DNA of 64,000 nt from Saussurea involucrata (GCA_033807775.1 CM066314.1:38678001-38742000), one strand, 5' to 3'. Counted from the stretch's first letter, positions 1-9,580 are shown. A program made the numbers and translations. Notes: a model not told the origin generated them from the sequence alone.

Positions 1-389
1 GTTTTAATATTTTTGAAGATATGGAAAATCTGGGTATATGAGTAGTTTCTATTAATGTTCTTAAGCATATTTGCACTTTTGTAGAAATTGCATGGCTTAA
101 AAGTGTTAATTTTGGCTTAATTACGTTTTTCAGTTAGTTGAGATAAAGATGAACAGTTAGTTGCGATAACGATGATAATTGCGATAAAGATGATTGTCGC
201 AAGAGTGAGTTGCGATAAAGTGAGTGTATCGCAACCAGTTGGTTGGGATAAGGTTTATGTCGCAGCAGTTGGTTGCGATAAGACGTTATATCGCAACAGT
301 TGGTTGCGATAAGAGGGGGATATCGCAACAGTTGGTTGCGATAAGAGTAGTGTCGCAAGTAGTGGGTTGCGACAAGCGAAGGTGCATTC
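1..389 (+). repeat. Tekay 5' LTR, segment 1 of 3
   Basis: The segment matches 35354-35742 of the intact 3' LTR base for base apart from scattered substitutions. It ends in CATTC (385-389), the left copy of the Copia-1 target duplication. It contains a tandem array of small hairpins (227-374). Confidence 0.95.
227..374. repeat. Array of five TATCGCAAC / GTTGCGATA hairpins in the Tekay LTR
   Basis: Units have 8-9 bp inverted arms around a short loop, usually AGTTG: 227-235/242-250, 258-266/272-280, 289-297/303-311, 321-329/335-343 and 351-358/367-374. The last unit changes TATCGC to TGTCGC on the left arm and GCGATA to GCGACA on the right arm, so pairing is kept. The first unit has one mismatch that the 3' LTR copy lacks. 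The corresponding array in the 3' LTR is at about 35577-35735. Confidence 0.9.
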
Positions 390-1146
390 TGTCAGGATCG
401 AATCTTAACAAGACTAATAATACTTAGAATTCAGAATTAAAGAATCTGCGGAATAGAACTTTAATTCACACAATCAAAGAACAATATATCAGAAAACACA
501 CAACTGTTTGTATTCACTAATTCGACTCACAAGCTTACAACCAAACCTCAATCTTGATGAACAGGCTCAATCAAGACGACTTCTACTTCTCTAGAAATAG
601 GGTTCTAAACCTTGAGGTTAAATCTCTCTCAAAACAAAAACGTATTCTTAGACTCTCGTATATCGCTTGTATTTTTTCTTTTTTAATAGCTATCTATAAA
701 CATCTATTTATACACAATAAGTACAAGATAACTATCAAAAATAAATTGATCTTCTGAATCTTCTTTAAGCATATCTTCATTCATTCCATCTTTATCTCCA
801 ATATCTTCGCATTCCAAACTTATCACATCAGCAGTATTAATCTTCATTTAGTATGAGCAGTACTAATATTCTCCAGCAGCACTAATTCATTTCAGCAGTA
901 TTAACTCATTCCAGCAGCATTAACTTGTTCCAGCAGTATTAACTTGATCCAGCAGTACTAACTTGACTAGCAGTACTAACCTTGTTCCAACAGCATTAAT
1001 GTATCAGCAGTACTAACAATGATCTAGTAGTATTAACTTTGTCTTGCAGTAGTAACCATTGCATAAGCAGTACTAACTTTGATCTGGCAGCACTAATGTT
1101 GTTCTGGCAGTACTAACCATACTTAGCAAATCTTCAGTTCCCAACA
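390..1146 (-). repeat. Copia-1 3' LTR
   Basis: It is 757 bp and nearly identical to 9581-10337. Positions 830-1130 are packed with variants of AGCAGTATTAAC and AGCAGTACTAAC. The minus-strand TATA box copy lies at 705-712. Confidence 0.95.
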
Positions 1147-1158
1147 ATCTCCCCCTAA
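1147..1158 (-). other. Copia-1 polypurine tract
   Basis: The minus strand reads TTAGGGGGAGAT directly against the 3' LTR, the expected position for plus-strand DNA priming. Similar C-rich tracts on the + strand at about 2451, 2474, 2520 and 5345 may be extra copies, as described for Sireviruses. Confidence 0.85.
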
Positions 1159-1211
1159 CTTGACTTTTAGAAAGAGAAGTCAAGTTCTTCAGATGATGAT
1201 GCTTCCAAAAC

Positions 1212-4016
1212 TTAGTCTTGAACACACAAGTCAGGATTCAATCCCAAACTTTGATTTAAGATCCTTCTTACCAGGTATCTTGCCATCTTAGAATCTTTGT
1301 TACTCACCAACTTAGTTTTTAGCATTCCTTTCAACATTGTCATGCTGTGCTCGTATATTTTATCCACCAAATAATACTCATGATATGCATAGTCAAGTGT
1401 TATGACATACACACCACAATTTTCAATAAGCATCCAGTTGGTAACAGTTTGAAATTGCCTTTCTGTCAAATACTTAACTGCTTCTGTATTGAACATTAGA
1501 CACAAATATTCAAGTACCATTTTGGTGATGGACATTCCATTCTCAGTCAGCATATTTCCATAAAGCTTCATTCCCACCTTGAACATCTCTTCCAAGTCTG
1601 ATCTAGAGCACATCCTTAAAAGTCTTCCCCATGTAGAACTGACCTCAAACTTCCCATCTGCTCTTTTTACTCTAATGTACTCCTTTCTCTGATCTTTCAA
1701 AGTATCCCAGAAGATGATTTCAGGAGCCATAGAAGCTAATGGTTTAACTTTGATAGGACTAGAATCAACCACAGTAATATACATATCACATTGAGTATTT
1801 GTTGGTGATTGTACATTGCTTGGTTGACCTGATGGAGTTGCCACTTCTTCTTCAGCAACTTTATGATCAGCTTTCTCTTTCACAACTTCCTCCTTAGCTT
1901 CTTCTACACTGGGTTCCACCCTAGGCTTCTTTACAACTTTCTTCTTTGAAGCTATAGACTTTGTTCTTGGTCTTTTGTTTGACATCATCTTGGTTCTTTT
2001 GAGTGTTTTAACAGCTTCAGGAATGGTTTCAGCTGTTTCCTTTGTTTCTGCTGCTTCAGGAATGGTTTCTGCTGCCTTATGTTTTTCAGCAGCATTAACC
2101 ATTTCTGCTGCTTGAATGGTTTCTGCTGCTTTTTGACTAGCAGCATTAACCATTTCTGCTGCTTTTTCTGTTACTGCTTCTTTTAAAATCTTTGATACTG
2201 CTGCTTTCACCATCTCAAATACCTCTGCTTCAATCTCAGATTTAGTTACTGTAGAAACAGATACTGCTTCCTTCTCACTGTCAGATACTGCTGCATCAAC
2301 AAGACTATGTATAATTTCAGTTACTGCTGCTTCAATCTCAGATACTGCTGCATTAACTGTTTCTACTGCTTTTTCTGTGGTTTCTGCTGCTTCAGTTACT
2401 GCTGCTTTCTCACTATCTGCTTCCTTTGCAACTTCTGCAACCTGCTCAGCCTCCCCTTCAACCTTATGCTCATTCTCCCCCTCAACCTTTGCATCCTCCA
2501 TGTTTAGTTCAGTTTCTAACTCCCCCTTTTTGGAAGCATCAATGGTTGATCTTCTCCTTCTCAGAACATACTGAGCTTTCTTTCTTCTTTGCAGCAGCTT
2601 GGTGATCATCTTCTTATTTTTCTCTATCTTGGTGTGTTGATAAAGAATCACCTTTTTAAGCTCATCAATCTCCTTCTGCTGATTCATGACATCAATGTTG
2701 ATGTTGGCAATGGTTTCCATCAATTCCTCATAAGTATATCTATCCTCACCCTGTTTAGGAGTGTTTACCTCCGTTAAAGGATCACTGGAAATTTTAGTAG
2801 GTGTCTTTTGCCTAGCAAAAGCACTGCCTACTCCCATGGATTCTTGGCGCCTGGGTCCTCTGAATGTTTTCACATTCTGAGTTGCCGTGGGGAAGGTCTT
2901 AGTGATGTTACCACTGTCCTTCTCTTTGCTAGCAGAAGTAGTGGCAGCCTTGCAGCCCACATGCTCATCCTTCTCCTTAGAGAGCACCTTCTTGGGGTTG
3001 GGAGACACCCCTTTGGTTACCCTTTTGATATTCTCTATTGGAGAACGCTCCAATAGAGGGCTTGTAGGCTTTGGGCTATTAGGAGATACATCAAGGGAAG
3101 GAACCTTGTGTACCTTTCTTCTTTCAAACTTCTTGGTGATTTTGGGAGTGGGTCTTAAAAGAATGGACTGTGGGATTTCTTTGGTGATGGAAGGTTGGGA
3201 TTGGCCATCAGTGGGTGTGTCTAATGGGGGCCTTGACCCTGATGCCATACCTTCAGTGGTGTGGGACACAACCATCATTGTAGAGAACAATGGTGTGTCA
3301 ACTCCTTCCGAGTCCCTAGGAATTCTTCTCATATTTGAGAAAACCTTCCCTTTAGGGGATTTTGGCACATATACCTCAGCAGGCTGAGGTAAATCCGTCA
3401 ATTCATGGGTAATTACTTCTTGGACAAACCTGGGATACATGTAAAATCTCTTTTTGGATTCTAGGTTTGCCACAAGATCATTAAAAATCATTGCTGAAAA
3501 ATTGAACTTTCTGGCAGTGGTTAAGCATACCAAGGCATAAGCAATGGTACTGCTAAACTCACTCCATCCAGTTGTTTTCTTTGAAATACAGTGCATAAGA
3601 GTATGAACAAGAAATCGCCATTGGGTGTAGAATTTTGACTTGAAGAATTTAAAAACGCCAATGGGACCTTCATACCCCATTCTTGGTAAGGTCGAGAAAA
3701 GTTCATCATTAGATAGATAGGTTATACCTGAGGCATCATCTAAGTGAAGAGTGATGCGAATAACCTCCTCTATGACCTTCAAGGGTTTGTCACAAACCCT
3801 TGTTCGAATGATTTTCTGCCCATCTTCGAAAATAACAGCGGCATTCTCCCAAAATTGCTTTTGATGCTCGATATATATGGTTGGGCACACTGTTAGGGCA
3901 TGAGAGATGTGTGAGGACTTGAGAAAATCCACAATATCATGAAATCCTGCGGCCTGCTTTGGCTTCTGAAGCATCGCAATCTCATTGTGCTCATCGACAA
4001 ACTCCATTGTCGTCAT
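1212..4016 (-). CDS. Env-like extra ORF of Copia-1 (934 aa), function unknown
   Basis: This uninterrupted ORF lies between pol and the 3' LTR, where Sireviruses carry their so-called env-like gene. Residues about 1-215 form a globular domain that pairs by eye with the corresponding ORF of Copia-2 (shared spacing around FW, DD, HC.SKKT and Y.RF). Residues about 220-420 are Ser/Pro/Lys-rich, about 425-490 look like a coiled coil (EIDELKK region), and about 520-680 are an Ala/Glu/Thr/Val low-complexity tract. About 755-934 is a second globular block containing ENCGVYVITLDYAY. I see no signal peptide or membrane segment, so an envelope role is not supported. A TATA box (4131-4138) and a CT-rich leader lie just upstream, suggesting its own promoter. 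It is intact, unlike the copy in Copia-2. Confidence 0.8.
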   Translation of the reverse strand: MTTMEFVDEHNEIAMLQKPKQAAGFHDIVDFLKSSHISHALTVCPTIYIEHQKQFWENAAVIFEDGQKIIRTRVCDKPLKVIEEVIRITLHLDDASGITYLSNDELFSTLPRMGYEGPIGVFKFFKSKFYTQWRFLVHTLMHCISKKTTGWSEFSSTIAYALVCLTTARKFNFSAMIFNDLVANLESKKRFYMYPRFVQEVITHELTDLPQPAEVYVPKSPKGKVFSNMRRIPRDSEGVDTPLFSTMMVVSHTTEGMASGSRPPLDTPTDGQSQPSITKEIPQSILLRPTPKITKKFERRKVHKVPSLDVSPNSPKPTSPLLERSPIENIKRVTKGVSPNPKKVLSKEKDEHVGCKAATTSASKEKDSGNITKTFPTATQNVKTFRGPRRQESMGVGSAFARQKTPTKISSDPLTEVNTPKQGEDRYTYEELMETIANINIDVMNQQKEIDELKKVILYQHTKIEKNKKMITKLLQRRKKAQYVLRRRRSTIDASKKGELETELNMEDAKVEGENEHKVEGEAEQVAEVAKEADSEKAAVTEAAETTEKAVETVNAAVSEIEAAVTEIIHSLVDAAVSDSEKEAVSVSTVTKSEIEAEVFEMVKAAVSKILKEAVTEKAAEMVNAASQKAAETIQAAEMVNAAEKHKAAETIPEAAETKETAETIPEAVKTLKRTKMMSNKRPRTKSIASKKKVVKKPRVEPSVEEAKEEVVKEKADHKVAEEEVATPSGQPSNVQSPTNTQCDMYITVVDSSPIKVKPLASMAPEIIFWDTLKDQRKEYIRVKRADGKFEVSSTWGRLLRMCSRSDLEEMFKVGMKLYGNMLTENGMSITKMVLEYLCLMFNTEAVKYLTERQFQTVTNWMLIENCGVYVITLDYAYHEYYLVDKIYEHSMTMLKGMLKTKLVSNKDSKMARYLVRRILNQSLGLNPDLCVQD

Positions 4017-4130
4017 TCTTCCTGAGGATTTGGATAGAAAACGCAGAGATTCTAGGGAGAAAAGGTTAGAACGAGAGAGAGAAAAAATTTAATGCAAAGA
4101 GACGTTATGAACTTTGGCGAGATGAAGGAG

Positions 4131-4138
4131 TATTTATA
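4131..4138 (-). promoter_or_regulatory. Candidate internal TATA box for the env-like ORF of Copia-1
   Basis: The minus strand reads TATAAATA 115 nt upstream of the ATG at 4016. The stretch between them is CT-rich with a TCTCTCTC run, like a plant 5' leader. Copia-2 has the same layout (15467-15474). Promoter activity is inferred. Confidence 0.55.
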
Positions 4139-4560
4139 GCAGTATTAGCCCTGATTTTCTTTAAAAGCAGTATTAACAACTTAGCAGTATTAACGACTGA
4201 GCAGTATAAACTACACAGAAGTATTAACTACACAAGCAGTATTAACTACTAAGCAGTATTAACTACTAAGAAGTATTAACTTCAAAGCAGTATTAACTAC
4301 TAAGCAGTATTAACTTCAAAGCAGTATTAACTTCAAAGCAGTATTAACTACTAAGCAGTATTAACTTCAAAGCAGTATTAACTACTAAGCAGTATTAACT
4401 TCAAAGCAGTATTAACTACTAAGCAGTATTAACTTCAAAGCAGTATTAACTATTAAGCAGTATTAACCACAAAGCAGTATTAACTACACATTGGCAGTAG
4501 AAAATATGTACTAGCAGTAGTAACTCTGCACTGGCAGTAGTAACTATACTTGCACTTTGC
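4137..4560 (-). repeat. Array of AGCAGTATTAAC repeats in the Copia-1 spacer
   Basis: More than twenty near-perfect copies of GCAGTATTAAC, mostly spaced 16-18 nt and joined by short variable linkers, fill the spacer between the RT end and the env-like ORF. The same motif recurs in both LTRs, in gag (8165-8330) and in the Ala-rich part of the env-like ORF. The rest of the spacer to 4667 holds nothing else recognisable. Confidence 0.9.
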
Positions 4561-4667
4561 AGCACTTGTCCATCTGAGTCATACCGAGGTTCTGAGAAAA
4601 CTAGTTAGTAACACCAAATAAACAAAGAAATACAGGTATATATAGAAAAAAAATAAAAATCATGAAT

Positions 4668-6170
4668 TTATTCAAGGTTGATTAAGCCCACACTGGCTAC
4701 CAAGAAAGTGAATCTACCTACATCAAAAGCTTTTGTGAATAGATCTGCAAACTGGTCATTGGTATGAACTTTAGCAACTTGAATCAATTTCTTTTCATTA
4801 CAGTCTCTAATAAAGTGATACCTGATCTCTATGTGCTTTGTTTTTGAGTGCTTGACAGGATTGTTAACAATGCTAATGGCACTATTGTTGTCAATGAAGA
4901 TTGGAGTGTGAAGAAATGTTACCCCATAGTCCAACATCTGATTCTGAATCCATAACACCTGCGAACAGCAACTTGCAGCAGCTATATACTCAGCTTCTGT
5001 TGTGGATAAGGACACTGTGGTTTGTTTCTTACACTGCCATGATACAAGTTTTGCACCCAAAAACTGACATCCACCTGAAGTAGACTTTCTATCCATGTTA
5101 GCTCCACCTAAGTCACTGTCTGAGTATGCAAGCAAGTCAAATGAAGATTCATAAGGATACCAAAGACCTAATCTAGGTTGCCCTCTTAGGTATCTAAAAA
5201 TTCTTTTGACTGCATGCATGTGAGATTGCTTAGGTGTAACCTGAAATCTGGCACAAACACATACTGGAAACATAATGTCTGGTCTAGAGGCTGTGAGATA
5301 CATGAGTGATCCAATCATAGATCTGTAATGATGGACATCCACATCCTCCCCCTCAAGATCTGCAGTGATCTGTTTGTGTGTCTCCATTGGTGTGCTTGCT
5401 GGCTTTGAGTCTGTTAAACCATACTTATCCAGGATGTCTTTCACATATTTGGATTGGCTTATGAAAATCCCATCTTTCCTCTGTTTCACCTGAAGCCCAA
5501 GGAAGAAAGTAAGTTCTCCCATGGAACTCATCTTGAAGCTCTTGTGCATTAACTCTTCAAACTCTTTACACATGTGATCATTTGTGGATCCAAAGATGAT
5601 GTCATCCACATAGATCTGAACAAGTAGTGTGCCTTTCTTTCTCCTCTTAATGAACAAGGTCTTGTCAATGACTCCTCTTTCAAAGTCATTTTTCAGGAAA
5701 TAGGTAGACAGGGTGTCATACCATGCTCTTGGGGCTTGATGTAAACCATAAAGTGCCTTCTTCAGCTTGTACACTCTGTCAGGGTGCAATGGATTCTCAA
5801 ATCCAGGGGGTTGACAGACATATACTTCTTCATCAATACTTCCATACAGAAAAGCACTTTTTACATCCATTTGGTAGACCTTAAACTTCATGTATGAGAC
5901 ATAGGCTAGAAATAGCCTAATTGCTTCAATCCTTGCCACTGGAGCAAAGACTTCCTCATAGTCTATGCCCTCTTCCTGAGTATACCCTTGTGCAACCAGC
6001 CTTGCTTTGTTTCTGATCACAATTCCTCTGTCATCCTTCTTGTTTCTGAAAATCCACTTGGTGCCAATTGCTATATGACCTTTTGGAAGGTCCACCAAGT
6101 CCCAAACATCCTGTAATTTAAACTGTAGCAGCTCCTCTTGCATTGCTTCTATCCAACTTGGATCTTTCAT
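4668..6170 (-). CDS. Copia-1 pol, reverse transcriptase-RNase H part
   Basis: The 500-residue reading frame begins after a stop codon at 6237-6239 and is in the same frame as the integrase part upstream, so both are one polyprotein broken by a single TAG. It opens with the conserved WIEAMQEEL block, then KARLVAQGYTQ, the palm motif YVDDIIFGS (about residue 190) and the RNase H block with YSDSDLGG and STTEAEYIAA. It ends in the usual LINLE-like tail. It copies element RNA into DNA in cytoplasmic particles. All expected Copia RT and RNase H motifs are present. Confidence 0.92.
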   Translation of the reverse strand: MKDPSWIEAMQEELLQFKLQDVWDLVDLPKGHIAIGTKWIFRNKKDDRGIVIRNKARLVAQGYTQEEGIDYEEVFAPVARIEAIRLFLAYVSYMKFKVYQMDVKSAFLYGSIDEEVYVCQPPGFENPLHPDRVYKLKKALYGLHQAPRAWYDTLSTYFLKNDFERGVIDKTLFIKRRKKGTLLVQIYVDDIIFGSTNDHMCKEFEELMHKSFKMSSMGELTFFLGLQVKQRKDGIFISQSKYVKDILDKYGLTDSKPASTPMETHKQITADLEGEDVDVHHYRSMIGSLMYLTASRPDIMFPVCVCARFQVTPKQSHMHAVKRIFRYLRGQPRLGLWYPYESSFDLLAYSDSDLGGANMDRKSTSGGCQFLGAKLVSWQCKKQTTVSLSTTEAEYIAAASCCSQVLWIQNQMLDYGVTFLHTPIFIDNNSAISIVNNPVKHSKTKHIEIRYHFIRDCNEKKLIQVAKVHTNDQFADLFTKAFDVGRFTFLVASVGLINLE

Positions 6171-6236
6171 AGCATCATAAGCCTTTTTGGGCTCAATTTG
6201 GGATAGAAAGCAAGTAAGTACAGTATTTACTGTATT

Positions 6237-7991
6237 CTACTGATCTTGCAGCTCTTGAAGTCTTCTTTGATTCCTAGTCATCATTGGAGAAGCAATGTCT
6301 CCTATAACCAACTCAGGAGGATGATTTTTCTGAGTTCTTGATGGATGACCAGGTTCCTCAACTAAGTTTCCATCCAGATTTGACTCATTTAAGTCTGGAT
6401 CTTCTTCAGCTTCTTCAGTCACTTCAAACTCTCTTGAAGTCTGATTTTCCTCTATTCTTATCTCTTCTTCATTCTGAATGGGTTCAGTTTCCTTTTCCGG
6501 TTCACAGAAGCCAACAGGATCAATGGTAGGGAGTGGAAATATCACAGACTGAATACTGTTATCTGATGGTGGTGCATCCCTTTGTCCTGTATTTACATCA
6601 CTACTGAAACCCAAAGAATTAGTGAGTGAATCAATGTCAAACAGCCAATCAGGACCTGAACCAATAGGATTTGGTGTGTTCTCATTGCATTTGACATTGT
6701 CACTTTCTTCAATTATTCTAGAAGAGGCATTAAACACTCTGTAAGCCTTACTCTGAGATGAGTAACCAACAAGAAAACCATCATCTGCTTTGCTATCAAA
6801 CTTACCTAAGTGAGATTTGGTATTGAGAATTGTACAAGGACAACCAAATGGTTTAAAAAATCCAATAAATGGTTTCTTTTTCAGAAAAAGCTCATAAGGT
6901 GTCTTGTTTTTAGGCTTTATTACCAACACTCTGTTTTGAACATAACAAGCAGTATTAACTGCTTCTGCCCAAAAAGTAGTGGGTAATTTTGAATCAGCTA
7001 ACAGAGATCTAGCAGCCTCAATCAGTGTTCTATTCCTTCTCTCAGCAACACCATTCTGTTGTGGAGTCCTAGGAGCACTGTATTGTCTCTCAATTCCTTT
7101 TTCCTCACAAAAGGTGTTTAGATCAAGGTTTTTAAATTCAGTCCCATTATCTGATCTAATGACTTTCACTTTTTGATTTGATTGGTTTTCAATTCTAAGA
7201 ATAAAAGTTTTGTTCAGTCCACTTGTCTCATCTTTAGTTCTCAGAAAATATACCCAAGTAAATCTAGAGTAATCATCAACAATAACTAAACAGTATGATT
7301 TCTTGCCAATGCTCATGACATTTGTAGGGCCAAACAGATCCATATGCAACAACTGAAGAGGATTTGAGATAGTGTTTATCTCTTTGGACTTATGAGAAGT
7401 TTTGTGTTGTTTGCCTTTGAGACATGCAACACAATGATCATCACATGAATAGACTTTTGATGGTAAACCCCTAACAAGATTATTTTTAACAAGTTTATTC
7501 ATTGTTTTAAAGTTCATGTGACACATCCTTCTGTGCCAAAGTGATGATTCATCTATTGAAGCTTTTGAAACTAAACAGTTTAGAGATGAATCAGATGAAA
7601 CACTTTCTAAATCTAAACAATACACATTATCCTTTCTAGGAGTTCTCAATAGTATCATGTTTTCATCAACTACATTGAATCCAGGAGCAAGAATAATGCA
7701 TTCTGAATCAGTAAATAATATACTATGTTTCTTGTCACAGACCTGTGATACACTTAACAGGTTGTATCTCAATTGCTCAACATAGTAAACATCCTCAAAT
7801 GTCATCTTACCTTTTGACACATCACCTTTACCACTTATCTTACCTCCTGCAGGATTATTCCCAAAAGCAACACGTCCTCCATCAATTCTTTTGAAATTCT
7901 TGAGGCAGGACATGTTACCTGTCATGTGCCTGGAGCAACCACTATCAACATGCCAGATGCTCTTCTCCTTGAGCTGTTGGTTGCCCTGCAC
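6237..7991 (-). CDS. Copia-1 pol, protease-integrase part
   Basis: The frame starts with the aspartic protease motif DSGCSRHMTG near residue 16, followed by the GAG-pre-integrase zinc region (HRRMCH ... CVACLKGKQH). The integrase core follows, with catalytic residues in HMDLFGP, SDNGTEF and the glutamate of the PQQNGVAERRNR block. An acidic linker ends at the TAG 6237-6239, and the RT continues in the same frame. It lies in the -1 frame relative to gag, and its frame is open only from about 8011, so gag-pol fusion would need a shift right at the gag stop. Apart from the TAG no damage is seen. Confidence 0.9.
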   Translation of the reverse strand: MQGNQQLKEKSIWHVDSGCSRHMTGNMSCLKNFKRIDGGRVAFGNNPAGGKISGKGDVSKGKMTFEDVYYVEQLRYNLLSVSQVCDKKHSILFTDSECIILAPGFNVVDENMILLRTPRKDNVYCLDLESVSSDSSLNCLVSKASIDESSLWHRRMCHMNFKTMNKLVKNNLVRGLPSKVYSCDDHCVACLKGKQHKTSHKSKEINTISNPLQLLHMDLFGPTNVMSIGKKSYCLVIVDDYSRFTWVYFLRTKDETSGLNKTFILRIENQSNQKVKVIRSDNGTEFKNLDLNTFCEEKGIERQYSAPRTPQQNGVAERRNRTLIEAARSLLADSKLPTTFWAEAVNTACYVQNRVLVIKPKNKTPYELFLKKKPFIGFFKPFGCPCTILNTKSHLGKFDSKADDGFLVGYSSQSKAYRVFNASSRIIEESDNVKCNENTPNPIGSGPDWLFDIDSLTNSLGFSSDVNTGQRDAPPSDNSIQSVIFPLPTIDPVGFCEPEKETEPIQNEEEIRIEENQTSREFEVTEEAEEDPDLNESNLDGNLVEEPGHPSRTQKNHPPELVIGDIASPMMTRNQRRLQELQDQ

Positions 7992-8005
7992 ATAAGATAA
8001 ATCAA

Positions 8006-9409
8006 TTAGTTTTTATTGGGAACCCAAGCCAAAGTGGTCTTGGGTCTCCCTTGCTCATCAAAGTACTTGCATTGGGTTTTGATGAGATTTTCAAACTTAG
8101 GTACTGCAGAATTGGAGTACTTTGTCAATATGATTGGTCTAGCAGCACAAGAACTAGAAGCAGTATTAACCTTAGAAGAAGTACTAACAGAGTTAGCAAC
8201 ACTAACAGAGTTAGCAGCACTAACAGAGTTAGCAACACTAACAGAGTTTGCAGCACTAACAGAGTTAGCAGCACTAACAGAGTTAGCAGCACTAACAGAG
8301 TTAGCAGCACTAACACTGCTAGCAGCAGTATTGCTTCTAGCAGCACTATCCTTGTCAGCAGTACTATCTGAGGTATCAGTACTAACATTAGTGCTTTTGG
8401 GGACCCATATATTGACACATTCCTTTTCAGTCTGTTTTCTCATGTGGCTTTTGGATTTAGCTTGTTTCTTAGCCACATTATTCCTTGCAAGCTTCCTATA
8501 ACCAGAAGATTTTTGAAAACTTCTTTGAAAACTTTTCTTTTGGTTAATAGGATTGAAATAACAGTATTTGGCAAGATGATTCAATTTGCCACAAATAAAA
8601 CAAGGTTTTGGTCTGTTAATCCTTTGCAGATCAACTCCTTGCTGTTGTGCCCACTGGTTATTCCAATTTCTTTGATTTCCCCTCTTTTTATCATGTTTTT
8701 GGGGCTTATTCTCTTGAGATTTCTTGCAAGAACAATGTTCACAAGTATTAGAGTTCACAACAATGGTCTGTGTATAATGAACTCCCTTTCCCTTTCCAGT
8801 CCTTTTCATCTCATTGTTCTTAACACATGGACTTACACATTCCTCACCAGATCCTTCTTTTTCAGTCTTATCCTCAACAAATACTTCATCTAAGGGATCT
8901 ACTTCAGTGGCTCCTTCAGGTAAGTCCTTCTTATCCTTGGTTTCTAATAGGTCTGACTTAGGAGGGATGTAGTTGTTGTTGTAGGGTGGGGGTGTGGCAT
9001 TGTACCCTATGCCTGGTTTCAACTTACTATGGATTTGAGAGTTGATTATGTTGTCCATGACTTTAGAGGCACAAGTAAACTTTTCTACATCAAGTTTAAC
9101 TTTCTCAAGCTCTCCTTTTAGTTTCTCACACTCTTCCCTGGATTCTCTAAGCTGGAACTCTAGACCATCCTTTTCCCATTTCCAGTAGTTTGTATCATAG
9201 GAGTGTTGAAGTTCATTGGCTTGAAAAGCCCTAATCTGTTCTTCAAACTTCTCAACAATTATTACATAGTCTCTTCTATCCTTTTCTAATCTCTTAAGGT
9301 CATCACACATTCCCTGATTGTGATCTCTATACCTTTTAACAGTGTCTATACAAGCTTGAGAACAGAGATTAGATTTTACCTCAGTAGGAATATCTGAGAC
9401 TTCTGCCAT
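8006..9409 (-). CDS. Copia-1 gag, lacking a recognisable capsid domain
   Basis: The 467-residue frame has an N-terminal coiled-coil-like, Glu/Lys-rich region (about 25-125), a basic Lys/Gln-rich region, the RNA-binding zinc knuckle CFICGKLNHLAKYC (CX2CX4HX4C, about residue 270) and a Ser/Thr/Ala tail. The tail contains six or more tandem AANSVS repeats (8165-8330). The pre-protease WVP motif closes it. The in-frame ATG at 9536-9538 is a better start, but a TAG at 9449-9451 interrupts it, so the longer gag is broken near its N-terminus. The UBN2-type capsid domain that is plain in Copia-2 gag is not visible here. Confidence 0.85.
   Translation of the reverse strand: MAEVSDIPTEVKSNLCSQACIDTVKRYRDHNQGMCDDLKRLEKDRRDYVIIVEKFEEQIRAFQANELQHSYDTNYWKWEKDGLEFQLRESREECEKLKGELEKVKLDVEKFTCASKVMDNIINSQIHSKLKPGIGYNATPPPYNNNYIPPKSDLLETKDKKDLPEGATEVDPLDEVFVEDKTEKEGSGEECVSPCVKNNEMKRTGKGKGVHYTQTIVVNSNTCEHCSCKKSQENKPQKHDKKRGNQRNWNNQWAQQQGVDLQRINRPKPCFICGKLNHLAKYCYFNPINQKKSFQRSFQKSSGYRKLARNNVAKKQAKSKSHMRKQTEKECVNIWVPKSTNVSTDTSDSTADKDSAARSNTAASSVSAANSVSAANSVSAANSVSAANSVSVANSVSAANSVSVANSVSTSSKVNTASSSCAARPIILTKYSNSAVPKFENLIKTQCKYFDEQGRPKTTLAWVPNKN
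8165..8330 (-). repeat. In-frame 18-bp tandem repeat in Copia-1 gag
   Basis: The unit AGCACTAACAGAGTT plus AGC on the + strand encodes AANSVS on the minus strand. It contains the same AGCACTAAC/AGCAGTATTAAC motif that fills the LTR and spacer. Confidence 0.9.
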
Positions 9410-9566
9410 GAGTGCATGATTCTGAATTGCCTCTTCTGCTTGATCACTCTAATCAAATCCCATTCCTTGTTGAGAAACAAGGGCTTGAACAGAGTTTCTG
9501 TTCTGGTTAGTACTGTTTGATTCAACTGAGTTGTCCATAATGATTGTAGAATTCTAAGAAACACAG

Positions 9567-9578
9567 GCTCTGATACCA
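9567..9578 (-). other. Copia-1 primer binding site (initiator tRNA-Met)
   Basis: The minus strand reads TGGTATCAGAGC two bases inside the 5' LTR, complementary to the 3' end of plant initiator tRNA-Met. Confidence 0.95.
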
Positions 9579-9580
9579 CA

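Noticed and set aside
554..757. A 67-codon frame, identical at 9745-9948, looked like a conserved small protein.
   Set aside because: It lies wholly inside the two LTRs of Copia-1 and spans the promoter and leader region; identity only reflects the LTR duplication.
8016..8501. Long plus-strand frames with repeated Leu/Ala/Thr across the gag repeat.
   Set aside because: They are antisense shadows of the AANSVS tandem repeat; gag on the minus strand has the zinc knuckle and pre-protease motif.
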